Source of the DNA: Blasia pusilla
Taxonomy: Eukaryota; Marchantiophyta; Marchantiopsida; Blasiales
Direction: 5' to 3'
Length of the DNA stretch: 64,000 nt
Assembly (NCBI GenBank): GCA_050084515.1
Contig: CM114272.1
Coordinates: 3,658,001 to 3,722,000, forward strand
Positions within the stretch are counted from its first letter, which is position 1. Each line of letters begins with the position of its first letter. The notes under the pieces were generated by a model. That model was not told the DNA's origin. It worked only from the letters and a program-made list of their open reading frames with translations, and ran no database searches. Made by a program: the position numbers and the translations under genes. Positions 50,468-62,000 of the stretch are shown one piece after another.

Positions 50468-53400
50468 GTGAGAATCTATCCATCTCTAGTATTCTACCAT
50501 GAATCCTAGATCTGAATAATGCTCTATAATGCTCTATATGCCTCCCGTATTCTTACAATCTTATCATGAAATTTTCTCAGAGGTCCGCAAGACTTTTCGA
50601 ATAATCTTGCGTCCCGAGAAACAGAAATGCGGTCCCAGAACTTTTTTCTGAAATCTTCACGTTTCATGCTTTTCCATCAGCACTCTAATCATGTAACACT
50701 CCGTTTCAATCCTTTACTTTTCGTAGTTCGAAGGAGCTCAGCGGTCACCAGTGTGATTCCTACTCAACGTGCGTCATTAGATCGGTAACAGTGGACTATT
50801 TCTTCATAAATTCTGCCAACCTCGAAACCTCCTTCAGATTTTTCGACGGTAAGGAAGTCCCGTTTACCCACTACACCTTCGATTCCAACAGGCATTTTCT
50901 CAAACCACGTTTTGTATGAGTTGAGCGAGCACTCTGTGCTTATTTCGTGATCGCAATCCGAATGTAATGAAGGACTACTAATAATCTAAATTCTCTTGTG
51001 GTGACCACTCCGCCTGACTCAAGAGATGCGGAGATGCATGAGAAACGGACATATAGAGGCGTTCGTCGATGGAGCTCGGTGGATCCCAAATCGGTGACCA
51101 GACCGGACATGCGGTCATGGGCAGGTGGCGCGCTCTTTGATGGAGATACTCGAGATGGAGTCCGCTTCACGCATTCCAACGTCAGCTTTTCGCGATCGGG
51201 CTCCTACCCCTCGGAGCCTTCTTTTTGGAAAAATCGGACTCCCTCCCCTCAACCGCCTCATTGTACTTTTGACAGTGAAGAAAACTTTGATATCTGACCG
51301 CAATGGACCTGAATCCACCAGGAAATCCTGGAAATGAACCTTCCCTTTTAGACACGGAGAACTGCTTAAGACTGGATTGACCAAGAAACGGTGTCTCGGA
51401 TTGATTCCATTCTTTACACCAGACTGGTGGAAGTGGACTGTGGAGTAAGCTGGGAAAGATTCGATAAACTTGGACTGCAGCTAGATGATTACGAATCATT
51501 AAAGGAAGTGCCGTGGCTGGGGATTCTAATTTGGAGAGGAACGTCCGGTCTTGGTGCACTCCGGATTCATCAACTCCGTTTCGAATCTATCACTCCTCAA
51601 CTTTCAGAGAGTACCGCTTCATTGTTCGGAAAAAAGAAGCTCCTGTTTCCCAGTGTGGAATTGAAGCCTCATTCCAAATCTCTCATCAGAGAAAGAGTAG
51701 CCAACATTCAATTCTGTCGTTGAAACGTTGCAATCCTCCGATTCCTCCCTTTGCATGATGACTCCGCTCTGACATAGAAGATGGTGGCAAAGAAATTTGA
51801 GACGTGCTTAAGTTTCGAGGCAGACACACTCTAGTTATATGGAAAATCTATAGCTTCGGTTTTTTGTCATCTTTATTCCTTCTTCTTAAAGTGATGTGGC
51901 CGCAACAGATTTACTGTGCAAGGACCGGTGACAGAATTCTCCTCCGCCCAGCTCATTTTTCTGCTAACTGAATTGGATGCATTTCTCCACAACCTATCGT
52001 TCAGTATGAGTGGATAGTGAAGAGTTACAGACTTCACAGGATCCGTTCATCGGCTTTTTCTTGATCTTCAATCTGAAAACGTCGCTTAGGCAACGAACAT
52101 TAACTGTACAGTCTATTGGACGTCTCATACGAATGAACTCTTGCAAGGCCGTGGCAAGCCGGCTATTACACCCAACTACTTGAAATTATCATACTGGAAA
52201 TAGACCTGATCTCTACTGAGGCGAATCGAAACTTTCATGATGGATTCGAGAATACTTTTGAGATTTATCTGATTAGAACAGAAACGCGGGATGTTCGATG
52301 TAGATAGACTTTGCTTCTAACTCGTCTTCATAGGCAAAGCTAGACTCGCTGGATAGATTTTAGGTGGAGGTAGATTTTGGGGTTCCCTTTGATTAGGGCG
52401 TCTCAGCGCGACATAGAAGTCGCGACGTCATTTTACCTTTTGGAGGTACACTCCTACGCAAGCGGGAGTTATAATTTATTAGGTGCTTCTTCGTAAATTA
52501 CAGCGTGAACTCTGTCGCAATCAACGGACATGGACGTACTACCCTACGGAGCATCTCTTGAGACGCCCTATTCTCCCCTGGCTGGATCTTCCGTAGTCCC
52601 TCATTTCACACGTAAACCTGCTATTGGAGCAAGGCTCGGACAGCTTCTTTCAGTCCGTCCGTTTTTTACCGGGTGCATGTATGTGTATTCGGTTCTTAGA
52701 AATGTGATCCAGTCCTGTTCGAGTTTCGTCCTGTCCAATTTTCTTCCGGTGGACAAAATTTTTTCCATCGGTTAATAGTTAATAGTTCTCCGGGTTAGTT
52801 TTCTGTTTACTCACAAAAGTAACTTGAAAGCCCATTAAAAACCCTTACTAACATCTACTAACTCCCATTACATCCTCTCTAAAATTTCTGATTACTTTTA
52901 TTCTCAATCGTCGGCAGATATAATTAGGTCGGATGATTTCCGTGAACATAGATTTCAAACCGGCACCTTTTACAAAGACTGCCGCTTTTGTCCGAGGCTT
53001 GTATTGGAGGTCATCTGCTAGGGTAAAAGTCCTGATGATGAAAGGCAACGCTCTATTAGACATTTAATCGCTTTTATCTCCAGAGCTGGTTTTTGTTTTC
53101 TCGTCCCAGTTCTGAATACGTTCGATCACGTGAAAGCCTGCCCACCTATTGACTAAAAAAGTCGGTAGACTTGCTAATGAACTGCGAGCATATTCTAGTA
53201 ATTTTTTTAATGTATAATCTGACCTTTACACAATATGAAAGGAGGAAAATGAAAGGAGGCTTACGAGCTTTCGCGCCATGCGAATCTAACCGTGCCGTAG
53301 AGATAAGCGGAAATGCATGCCTCGCTTAGAGTTGGGTGGCTCCAGGCGAGCTGTCTCGTGGAAAATAAGACAGAAGACGAGGATTCAGAGAGAAAAGAGG

Positions 53401-53760
53401 AAATTGATGTGGATTCACACCCCACATGTGCATGTCGCCATTGGAAGATCGTGCATTTTGATTTCTTTCACAACAACCGGGTTTGCTTGCATCCAGAAAG
53501 TCCTTTTGGGGTTGCGCCGAAAGGGGATCCTTCTGAAACTTCTGCTGGCAGTATTTTCTTCAAGGAACTCTCAGTCCGAAGCAATTCGTGCTTCTAGATC
53601 GCGTATCTCCGCGTCGTCCAAATTATGTCTCTAGAGACACGTGAGCAGCGAGCATATTCCCGGCCTGAGATCTCCACGAGAGAACTGATCGACTTCTCGC
53701 CGGCGCCGCCGAGCTACTTCCCGTGACCTCCATTTCAACTTTTCACCACTTAAACTCTAG
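50468..53760. other. No defensible gene downstream of the kinase relic
   Basis: Balanced base composition and several short open frames (for example 50998-51297 and 51391-51723), but none with a recognised domain. I looked for the remaining kinase exons (activation-segment end, subdomains IX-XI) and did not find them. The stretch may include eroded receptor-kinase 3' sequence. Confidence 0.4.
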
Positions 53761-53762
53761 TG

Positions 53763-53990
53763 AGTCCGAAATCACTGCAGATCTCGCCGATTAAAAGTGA
53801 AGACTTGCATAGGACAATGATGGGTGTCGGACTCTGAGAGTCCGAAATCACAGCACGTTTCGCCGAGTAAAAGTGAAAACCTCAGTTCGACAATGATGGT
53901 TGTTGGACTCTAGGAGTCCGAAATCACTGCAAAATTAGCCGAGTAAAAGTTAGCACTTGTGTACGACAATGATGGTTGTCGGACTCCCTA
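53763..53990. repeat. 76 bp tandem repeat, three copies, palindromic joints
   Basis: AGTCCGAAATCAC occurs at 53763, 53839 and 53915, exactly 76 bp apart. Each unit contains CGCCGAGTAAAAGT and GACAATGATGGTTGTCGGACTC. At the joints GTCCGGACTC-like ends meet in inverted orientation (CGGACTCTGAGAGTCCG), so each junction can form a short hairpin. Confidence 0.93.
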
Positions 53991-53999
53991 CGACGATGG

Positions 54000-56900
54000 G
54001 GCACGCCTACGAAAGGTGACTAATTCTGCATCAGACATCCAGTTTACTTTCACTACTTGTACTTTCAGGACTCAAAAAGGGGAGTAATAATGAATATAAA
54101 CTTTAATAGAAGCTTGGATGGAAAACCCATCAGATAGAAACGAGGGGGCATAGAGAGCCAAACGTATTTGCGATCATTCTTTGATTAAATTCAGAAATGA
54201 ATGTCGGATAATAATAGACAAAAGATTCTCATTAATGCTGTAACAGTCCCAATGTCCCATATGTTCGAGTGTGACCCTCAGTTGGCTCTTTATGCCTCTT
54301 AATTTTCGAAGAATTTCTGACAGACATCGATTAGACGTAGTTTATCAAAAAACATACCAAAGGCAGACCTCAAAGGCGCCCCGAAAATTTAACTCCAACG
54401 CCGTTTATAGGAAAAAGTGATTATGCAACGGAAAACATCCTCTTTCATACTTCATGTACAGTGTAACGTAGACCGACGCACGCTCGTAGCGAAAGACTTT
54501 TCTACTCTGCTGCCTCCGCCGTTCTACATCCTCCGCTCCACTCCGCCTCAAGATCCTTAATGGAGGCACAATTGCTCATTTTATTTTAATATGTACAATA
54601 GTACTCCGTACACGAACAGCACGGGAGCCATGACAAGAAGTAGAAGTGAAAGTAGGCTATGAAGTGACTTTCGATTCCGAGATTAAGGTCCCTAGAGCCC
54701 TTTATTATTGGGAAGTACACTTCATTTCCTCTTTCATTTTCGCAAGGTTTTGAAGAACGCAAAAAAGATTGCTTTGTAACTTTGTTATCATCTCCTGTCT
54801 CGTACCCCTAACTCGACGAGACTCGCCCACAGAATGGAGATGAGAATCGACCATTGTACTGGAGCGCATCCAGTGCATCGCCCTGGTGGAGAGGGCCCTT
54901 GTGGCCCGCCCAAGCTTGCTGGGCCATTTCCCAGCCACACCAGAAGGCACGAAATTCTACTGGGGGTAGATAGAGCAAGACTCACCCAATACGACAGAAT
55001 GGGGGGGAAGCGAGCTCTGGAGGCAGCGCTGCAAGTGCAACCAAAACTCTTACAGGTTCCAGATTAATCATAACGAGCACAACTTGCATCTGGTCCTCCC
55101 TCGTACATGTCGATTCCTTCGGAAAGTACCCTACTGCCATGCCACTTATCATTTGGGCCCAAGCTACTCCGACTTCCAGCACCTTTACTGCTTGCCATGT
55201 ACACGTCCAGTAAGCCTAACCTAGAAACTGGAGCTTGTAGTTTGGGGAAAAGGCCGAGATGCATAAGGCTAAAATATTTCCTCGGTAATTATGCGTACGT
55301 AATATAAAGTGGAATCGATATGTGTGAAAGTTTGTATCTAGGGTTTGTCCGATTTCCAAGTTGCAATGATTTATGGAAGCATTTTTTATCTTTCAATTTT
55401 AATCTCTAGATCTGAAACTATTTTGCTCTCTGAAAACGGCTTCATAAATGCAAATCTACGCTTATTTTTCATTAGACTTCTTCATGAGTTTATAAATTCT
55501 TCCTATTTTAGAAATGAAAAGTACCTTGTAATCTTTTAGAATCTTAAGTAAGTATTCTTCACCGTAGTCAGCTAGATGAACTATTGAATCAGTCAGGTCT
55601 AGCCTGTACTTTACTATCATAGCTCTAGGTTGCCAAGATAAAGTCACTATTGGCCTATTATGGAATAATTGGCTCCGGCGAGCCAATTATTCCATAATAG
55701 GCTCTACCGAGCTCTTTCAGCCTATGGTATAAATTTAGCCGAGGACAATAACGTTTTATTCCTTTGACAAGTAACCCTTCGCCCCATCCTTGAGTTCAAA
55801 ATCTCGATTCTGACGCCGATGGGAGGGATGATTTTGATCAGAGACCTGGGCCTGCCCTGCTTTCCTCACGACAAAAATGAGGGCAGGAACAAGCGGCAAT
55901 CGCAGCTTTTGGTGATCGTCTTCAAGCGACTACGTTTCCTGCAGTATAGACCATTATAGCCTTTTCTACAGATACTGGAAACTTGTGTGCAGATGCAGCT
56001 AGACTAATTTCGACAATCCTCTGAAGTGCTTCAAATCCTACGTTTAACTTCCGAGACTAATTAATAGCTTCGCACTCGCGAGCACTCTCGCCGAAAACTA
56101 AGAATCATTAACTCAGGGAGTTCAATTTCATTGGTGCTTCTCTGAACAGACCCCACGGCCAGGGAGTGTAGTGACTGACTTTAGTTCGAATGTGTGAATA
56201 TACGAATGACCCTTTTGTCACCGGGTTTGAAGGATGAGAAGCCTTCCGTTGTGGGTAAGATTTAGCTATTGCATATTCTCGATCCATTGGTATCTCTCGA
56301 TCGAGCCATGAGAGTCTTTTATTTTAACTCGAGGAGTTAAATGAAAGACTTAGAAGTGCTTAGAACTCGGAAACAGGGGGAAACGAAAGTGAAGTGAAAA
56401 TTTATTTGCGCGAGGTTTTATCATGCACTCCAGATGCAACGCAATCCAGTTAATACCTATAGCCATACGTAATTGGGAAGTATTCTATGGCTGCAAAGTA
56501 GGAGCAAATAACAATAATGTAAGGCGGATCCTGAGAGCAACGATGCGAATCCTCCTCACGAATGTAGATTAAAGAAAGGAGTTAAGCGAACCCCGACTCA
56601 AACTCCATGCGATCAATACAAAGTACTGGAAGTGATGAAACTGATGGAGGTTGGAGATCATATAAGTATATACAACACAAAATTTCTCCCTGAGCAGGCC
56701 CACGTCGAGAAAATTCTGCCCGGACACACGACACTAGCTCTGTCGGTTGTGCGAAATTCTAGCGCTACTTATCATGGACATGGAGAAACGACAAGAGCTG
56801 CTGAGTCTATCCCAGTTAGATTCCTTCCCGTTGAATCAGACTGAAATCCTTGCTACAATCTATATCCAAGTGACTTTGAAAAACTACTAAAATTTTCATG

Positions 56901-57052
56901 CCCATCTGTATTTACAGTTGTGAGGCCAGAATACAGTCCTGTGGAGTCCAATCAGGTGGATACATAGGCAACAAGCGAAGAATATGTATATATACAAGAA
57001 TAATGGTGAAAGGAAATATGGTTTCGAGTAGAGATAGAACATGAAGGAAGCC
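54000..57052. other. No defensible gene
   Basis: I find no recognisable gene. A locally GC-rich block at 54830-55060 has open frames on both strands, but neither carries a motif I know. The only clear structure is the perfect hairpin at 55653-55702. Confidence 0.4.
55653..55702. repeat. Perfect inverted repeat, 23 bp arms, 4 bp spacer
   Basis: 55653-55675 (GCCTATTATGGAATAATTGG then CTC) is exactly complementary to 55680-55702, separated by CGGC. No tandem copies or transposon features are next to it. Confidence 0.95.
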
Positions 57053-57904
57053 TCATGATCTGAGCACGTGGTCATGCACTTGCGGCAAGCCCTTCCGTAT
57101 AAGAGTAATTCCTTCGGGGAGCCACCAGTGCCTCCTGTCCCCGAATGTTTTGCTCACCAAATGCACCTGCACATGCCTTCGAATCTCATCCAGGAGCTCT
57201 CGCTTCGCGTGCCGCACATCCCTGAAGACAGCAAAGCTGAGGAGGTCGAGCCCGAGCCCGGACCCGTCCACAAAGCAGTCCTCCAGATCCATCCACTGGC
57301 TCATGAACACCACCTCCTTGTGATGATCGATATGCTTGATAGACTCCAGCACGCCGTCCAGGTTCTGGCTGTTGGAGTGATCGACCAGGCCCAAAGACCG
57401 CGTCAGAGACGTGTGTCCCGTCGTACCATCCATGAGGAGTACGATGGACCCCGAATTGGGGGGAAGAAACGACGACAGAGCGTTGGCGAGAGTACTCCGC
57501 GGGAGGTAGTAGAGGCAATGGACGAACAGCACAAGGTCGTAAGAGCCGGACTTGGGGTGGAAATCCTCCAGCTTAGCCTTATGGAGGTGAACGCCGGCCA
57601 CGGGATCCTGCTGCAGCCGGTCGGAGAAGCTCTGGATGTGCTCTTCGTTGGGATCGACAGCATCGTAGTGGATGGAGCTCGTGTGAGGAAGAATCACCTC
57701 GAGGAGCAGCTGGAGGTCGAACTCGCCGGTGCCCACGCCCACAGACAGGATGCGCACGGGATGATTCGGTGGAGGCAGGAGGGAGGGCAGTTTGGTCTTC
57801 AAAATGGAGATTGCGGTTGGAAGCGTGTCGTTCACCAATGATCCCTTGAAGGAAATCAGAGTCTGCGCGTAGTATGAATCGGAGATGAGTGGTAGAGTAT
57901 CCAT
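57053..57904 (-). CDS. SAM-dependent methyltransferase, histamine N-methyltransferase-like
   Basis: An intact, intronless frame of 283 codons. I start it at the ATG at 57904 (MDTLPLISDSYYAQ, context CCCATGG). The ten in-frame codons upstream contain no other ATG. It is a class I Rossmann methyltransferase: motif I is ILSVGVGTGEFDLQLL (residues about 53-68), followed by the acidic strand end YDAVDPNEEHIQSF (about 80-93), then LVLFVHCLYYLPRSTL at about 126-141. The C-terminal MDLEDCFVDGSGLGLDLLSF has the layout of animal histamine N-methyltransferases (D-x2-DCF-x-DG). These enzymes methylate small amines in the cytosol. The plant substrate cannot be inferred. The gene is GC-rich compared with its flanks. 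The long antisense frame over it is a shadow of high GC3. Confidence 0.85.
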   Translation of the reverse strand: MDTLPLISDSYYAQTLISFKGSLVNDTLPTAISILKTKLPSLLPPPNHPVRILSVGVGTGEFDLQLLLEVILPHTSSIHYDAVDPNEEHIQSFSDRLQQDPVAGVHLHKAKLEDFHPKSGSYDLVLFVHCLYYLPRSTLANALSSFLPPNSGSIVLLMDGTTGHTSLTRSLGLVDHSNSQNLDGVLESIKHIDHHKEVVFMSQWMDLEDCFVDGSGLGLDLLSFAVFRDVRHAKRELLDEIRRHVQVHLVSKTFGDRRHWWLPEGITLIRKGLPQVHDHVLRS

Positions 57905-58001
57905 GGGTAGATATCCGAGCTTGCACTCACTCACTCACGGGCAATCATTTGATTTGACTGAACAGAAAGAGGAGAATTCAAAGGACTGCAGGAGATGCTT
58001 C

Positions 58002-58008
58002 TTATATA
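58002..58008 (-). promoter_or_regulatory. Candidate TATA box of the methyltransferase gene
   Basis: TATATAA on the minus strand, about 98 bp upstream of the chosen ATG at 57904, leaves room for a start site about 30 bp further on and a 5' UTR of roughly 65-70 bp. No other TATA-like sequence is closer. Confidence 0.55.
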
Positions 58009-58019
58009 ATATCAGCTCG

Positions 58020-59003
58020 ACTTGACAGACATGCTCCGGGTGCTAAGTGCCCTGGACCAATACTGGAGATGCGTTCACATGGGTGAAGCAATGTCTATGA
58101 ACCGGGCCGCCTACATAGAGCAAGTACCGTGATCATGAGCAGGCTGGAATCAATTTTCTGACCCCAGACCAAGAGAAACAAAATCCTGCCATGGCAGCAG
58201 AGCTGCAGACTAGATGCTGGCAACCAACCACTCTAAATTCCAGAAAGTGTAACGACTTCGCGACCGGCTTTTCACTCTGTGCATATTTCACCCCCCATAA
58301 CCCCGCTCAGTTTACCTTTGTCCGCTTCAATTTCTTTCACCACCTCAACAGAGTACGATTACATTACCCCCATTACGTGTTCGTGTTTCCACTTATTTAC
58401 ATTGGTTCGTTTATTTCTAAAATTGAGATATGTTCTATTTAAGTTTTTAAATTTTCACTTATTACCTATGAGAAGGAAAGTCATTTGATAGATTTTGTAT
58501 GATTTGATTCTACTCTGCATGCCCGACCTACATAAGTAATAAAGAGGGTGGCATTTGTTTTGGGAAAATAGTTTTCTTATACTTTTTAACTCTTATTAAG
58601 AGTGAACGTGTCCGTCTTTCATTCCTCCCACTTTCTTTTGTTTATTCCATTATAGGGAAATAACATCTTTCCAGGTCGTACTCCTTATGAGAAGAGGAAA
58701 AAAGTAATAATCTTCCGCTAATAAGGGTTGCAAATCAACTCAATACCTCAAGGTTTTGCATAAATCCAAATTTCAATCTTTTTCCTAATCCCAAATTTTC
58801 TTCTTTGCACATATTTTTCACGGCTTTTACTTTCCAACCTTACTTAAGCTAGCTAGCCTTTACCCTTCCACGTCTTCTCTTCACTTTACGCAACACTAGT
58901 CTTTCTGAATTTTTATTTGAGTAAAGTATTTTTTTATACACCACATTTCTTGCGTAGTCATCTTCTTTATTTGAATGTTCATCGCGGATGGAACTTTTTT
59001 TCC
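58020..59003. other. Intergenic, AT-rich; no recognisable gene
   Basis: It holds the upstream region of the methyltransferase and the junction with the Helitron relic. I looked for a CTRR end with an adjacent hairpin (the Helitron 3' terminus on the minus strand) and could not identify one with confidence. Confidence 0.4.
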
Positions 59004-62000
59004 CTACAATTGATCGTGAGAAAATATAGGAGTAGGCAAATAAATACCAATTTTTTGCAAAGTTTGACCTTGAGACTTATTAATAGTCATAGCAAAAGTT
59101 GGACGAATAGGAAATTGAAACCTACGTAAATCAAATGGCAAACCATAATTAGACGCAATCAATGATTGCGTCCAATTATGGTTTGCCACGGAAAAAATAT
59201 TGGAAATCGAGTTTTTATTCCATGAATAAAAACTCGATTTCCAATATTTTTTCCGGTGCATAAATCTATAAATCACCAATCTTGTCTGGTTTGCTTGTCC
59301 ATACGATCCGTTCATATTTTGTAAGAGAATGATTGTTGCACCAATCTTTAAACACAAACGTTGCGGAGGTAGTTGAGAAGCAAAGCATAGGTTCATAAAT
59401 TCAGTTGAATAGATATAACTCATCCCCTCATTTGGAATAGAGTCGACATTGAGGTAAATATGCTCTTGTACAAAAGACATAATAAATCGGCGAGAAGAAA
59501 AATAGTAGTACAAAAACTTCCCAAAATAAGGGGTATAAAGTCTTCTCCCAAATGAGGGTGCAAAGGTACACGACCCTCTTCCACTTCCAATATCCAATCA
59601 GCAAAAACATGTTGTTCAACACGCAAATGACCTTCCAAACGTTGAAATCTGATGTTTGTTGTCAACTTCATGACCTTTATATTAGACCAAAGAGATGACC
59701 TATTTATGATGGCTTGTATGATTTGGGGCCGATCCCCATGACGAACAACATGCAACACTTGACGAAAGTTACCACCAAATATCATAAGTTTTTCGCCAAA
59801 TGCTAGTTGTTGTAGATCATCTGTAGACCCTAAACCCTAAACTCCCATAATATCTTGTAAAGTGTGATTAACTGCCTCAAATGCATGACGATGAGTCATA
59901 AGTGCTTCATCCTACATAATGAAAAATTGCATCCTGAATTAAGCATGCTCCATCACTATCAACAGATAACCTATAAATCACAGAAGGAAGAAAATTAAAG
60001 TTGTAACACTTAAAATAATTAAATTTTATGTGTTCATAGAATTACATGTAAGGCAGCTAATAACACTTACTTGCACATAGAGCTCTCATGAAGATTCATG
60101 GGGATCTTGAAACGCGAATGTGAAGTTCGTCCTTCGTCTAATAATAGAGCAGTTATTCCGGATGATGCTACAGCCAATGCTATACCTCTTACACTCCTTA
60201 TGCTTGCAAGGAGAAGATTATATAAAATTGTCTTTCCTGTTCCCCCAAGACCATCGATGAAAATTTTTTTAATATTATGGAGCATTCATGCATATTTGAT
60301 CCAACTCATTATGTATAACATCCCAAATAACACGTTATCCTTCATTCAAATACGCTTCTCCCAATTGTACTTGCTCAAGTAATTTTTCTGTGTGATAAGA
60401 TAGTTCTTGTTCCTCCAAATATGAATGTGAATGAAGGCTTTGGAAGTTAGCTCAAGGCATGTTAGGGAAGTCAGATAGTCTATTTCCTTGATCTTATAAA
60501 TAATAATGAACTTCTAACATTGCATTGTTAATGACGGCATCATCAACAAGAAGATTAGGAATTCCAATTTTTTGCAATGAAAGAGTTTCAAAAAAATTCC
60601 AAATTATCGTTAGCTTGTTGAATGCACAAAAGAAGATATATACTATTAGGAAGAAAATGAATGTAGCACTAATAAATTCTTACCTGGCGTCGTTCACATA
60701 AGAGATCTTCTACCAGTGGAAGCAAGAATTGACTCCACAGTATTGCAGGTTGAGCAGGTGTGTTGTAGGCTAGAATAATTGCAAATAGACTGCGAAGTGA
60801 AGAACCTGTACGAATCATAAAAGCTTCTTGAAAGCAAGAGAACACTTCCCTATCATCGTCAAGAAGTCCCAATTGAATAGCAGCCTCCTTAAATATTGGA
60901 CACAATATTCCATTGACAGTTCTCAGGTATTCGTATGTAATTGTTGCTCAAACATGATGGAGGAGTAACCTCAACCAATGACGTTCTCCTTCACCCATGA
61001 AGAAGTGGAATAAATTAGCTCATCCCAATATCTAAATACATTACTTTAGATAGTGGCACACAAAAGCAAATGTACTAAAAAAACTTCAGAGTATTCACGT
61101 GGATGAGTAAGGTATAAGCGGCCAATAGGATGGCCACAACCGTTTCTTTTTTGTACCCTATGAATCCATCTCTTAGTACTCCAACGATAATGTGAAGGAA
61201 AATCTATATATAAATATTTTTGAGCGGTGGAGTCACATGGATTGGTTGCAAACCATTGTGTCAAAGTCGTCTCTCTATTTACTTGTAGAACATCTTGAGG
61301 AGCGTCAACATCGTTGAAGTAGACTATTTGCTGCTCTTGAAGATGAATTATTAATCGCATAATAATTGGAAGTTCAGCATATAGGCTAAACTTAAAGAGT
61401 CACCAACATGCCTCTGAAGTAGAAATATATCTGGCAAAATAATAATTCCAAATATTGAAGTAAGCATAATGAAATAATGTTGGAAAATAAAATAGAATGC
61501 AGAGAAATCAATTATCAAAATCACACCTTGCATCAAGATAAGACGTCGTCTCGTCGATAACGTCAATTGCATTGGATGTATTTGTATCCTTTGACAACTT
61601 AAATGATACAGGATCAAACCCCTTGTATACGTATTTGTATAAGTATTTCATGGCAAAAACCGTACTTGTGATCTCAAAATTAATGTGACAATCAAAGAGC
61701 GTGCACAACATAGGATTGTAGGGCACAACCCAACGATTATCCAATGAATGTTTGTGCTTAACTATCGCCCTCCTATTCTCAAATCTACAAAAGCATAATG
61801 ACACAGCAAGACCTCATTACATTGGCATCATTTTTTATACAATAATAAAAATAAGCCAAGATGAAAAGATCCTTACCTGTGATAGACCATGTACCCATCT
61901 TCTGTATCTATAGTAGTGGCCGCAAAAGCTTTGGGATAACCTTTTGTACATTTTTTTGTTTCCTTATCCATACATGGTGTATTTGGATTTAATGCTCCAC

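Noticed and set aside
50998-51297. Possible AP2/ERF domain (KRTYRGVRRW)
   Set aside because: Only the first few residues resemble YRGVR. The following sequence has no AP2 strand or helix pattern and no WLG or A-x-D motifs.
54834-55067. GC-rich open frames on both strands
   Set aside because: No domain, no splice-consistent extension and similar length on both strands, as expected by chance in GC-rich DNA.
57068-57841. 257-codon plus-strand open frame
   Set aside because: It is the exact antisense of the methyltransferase gene. The sense strand has clear motifs, and the antisense frame follows from its high GC3.
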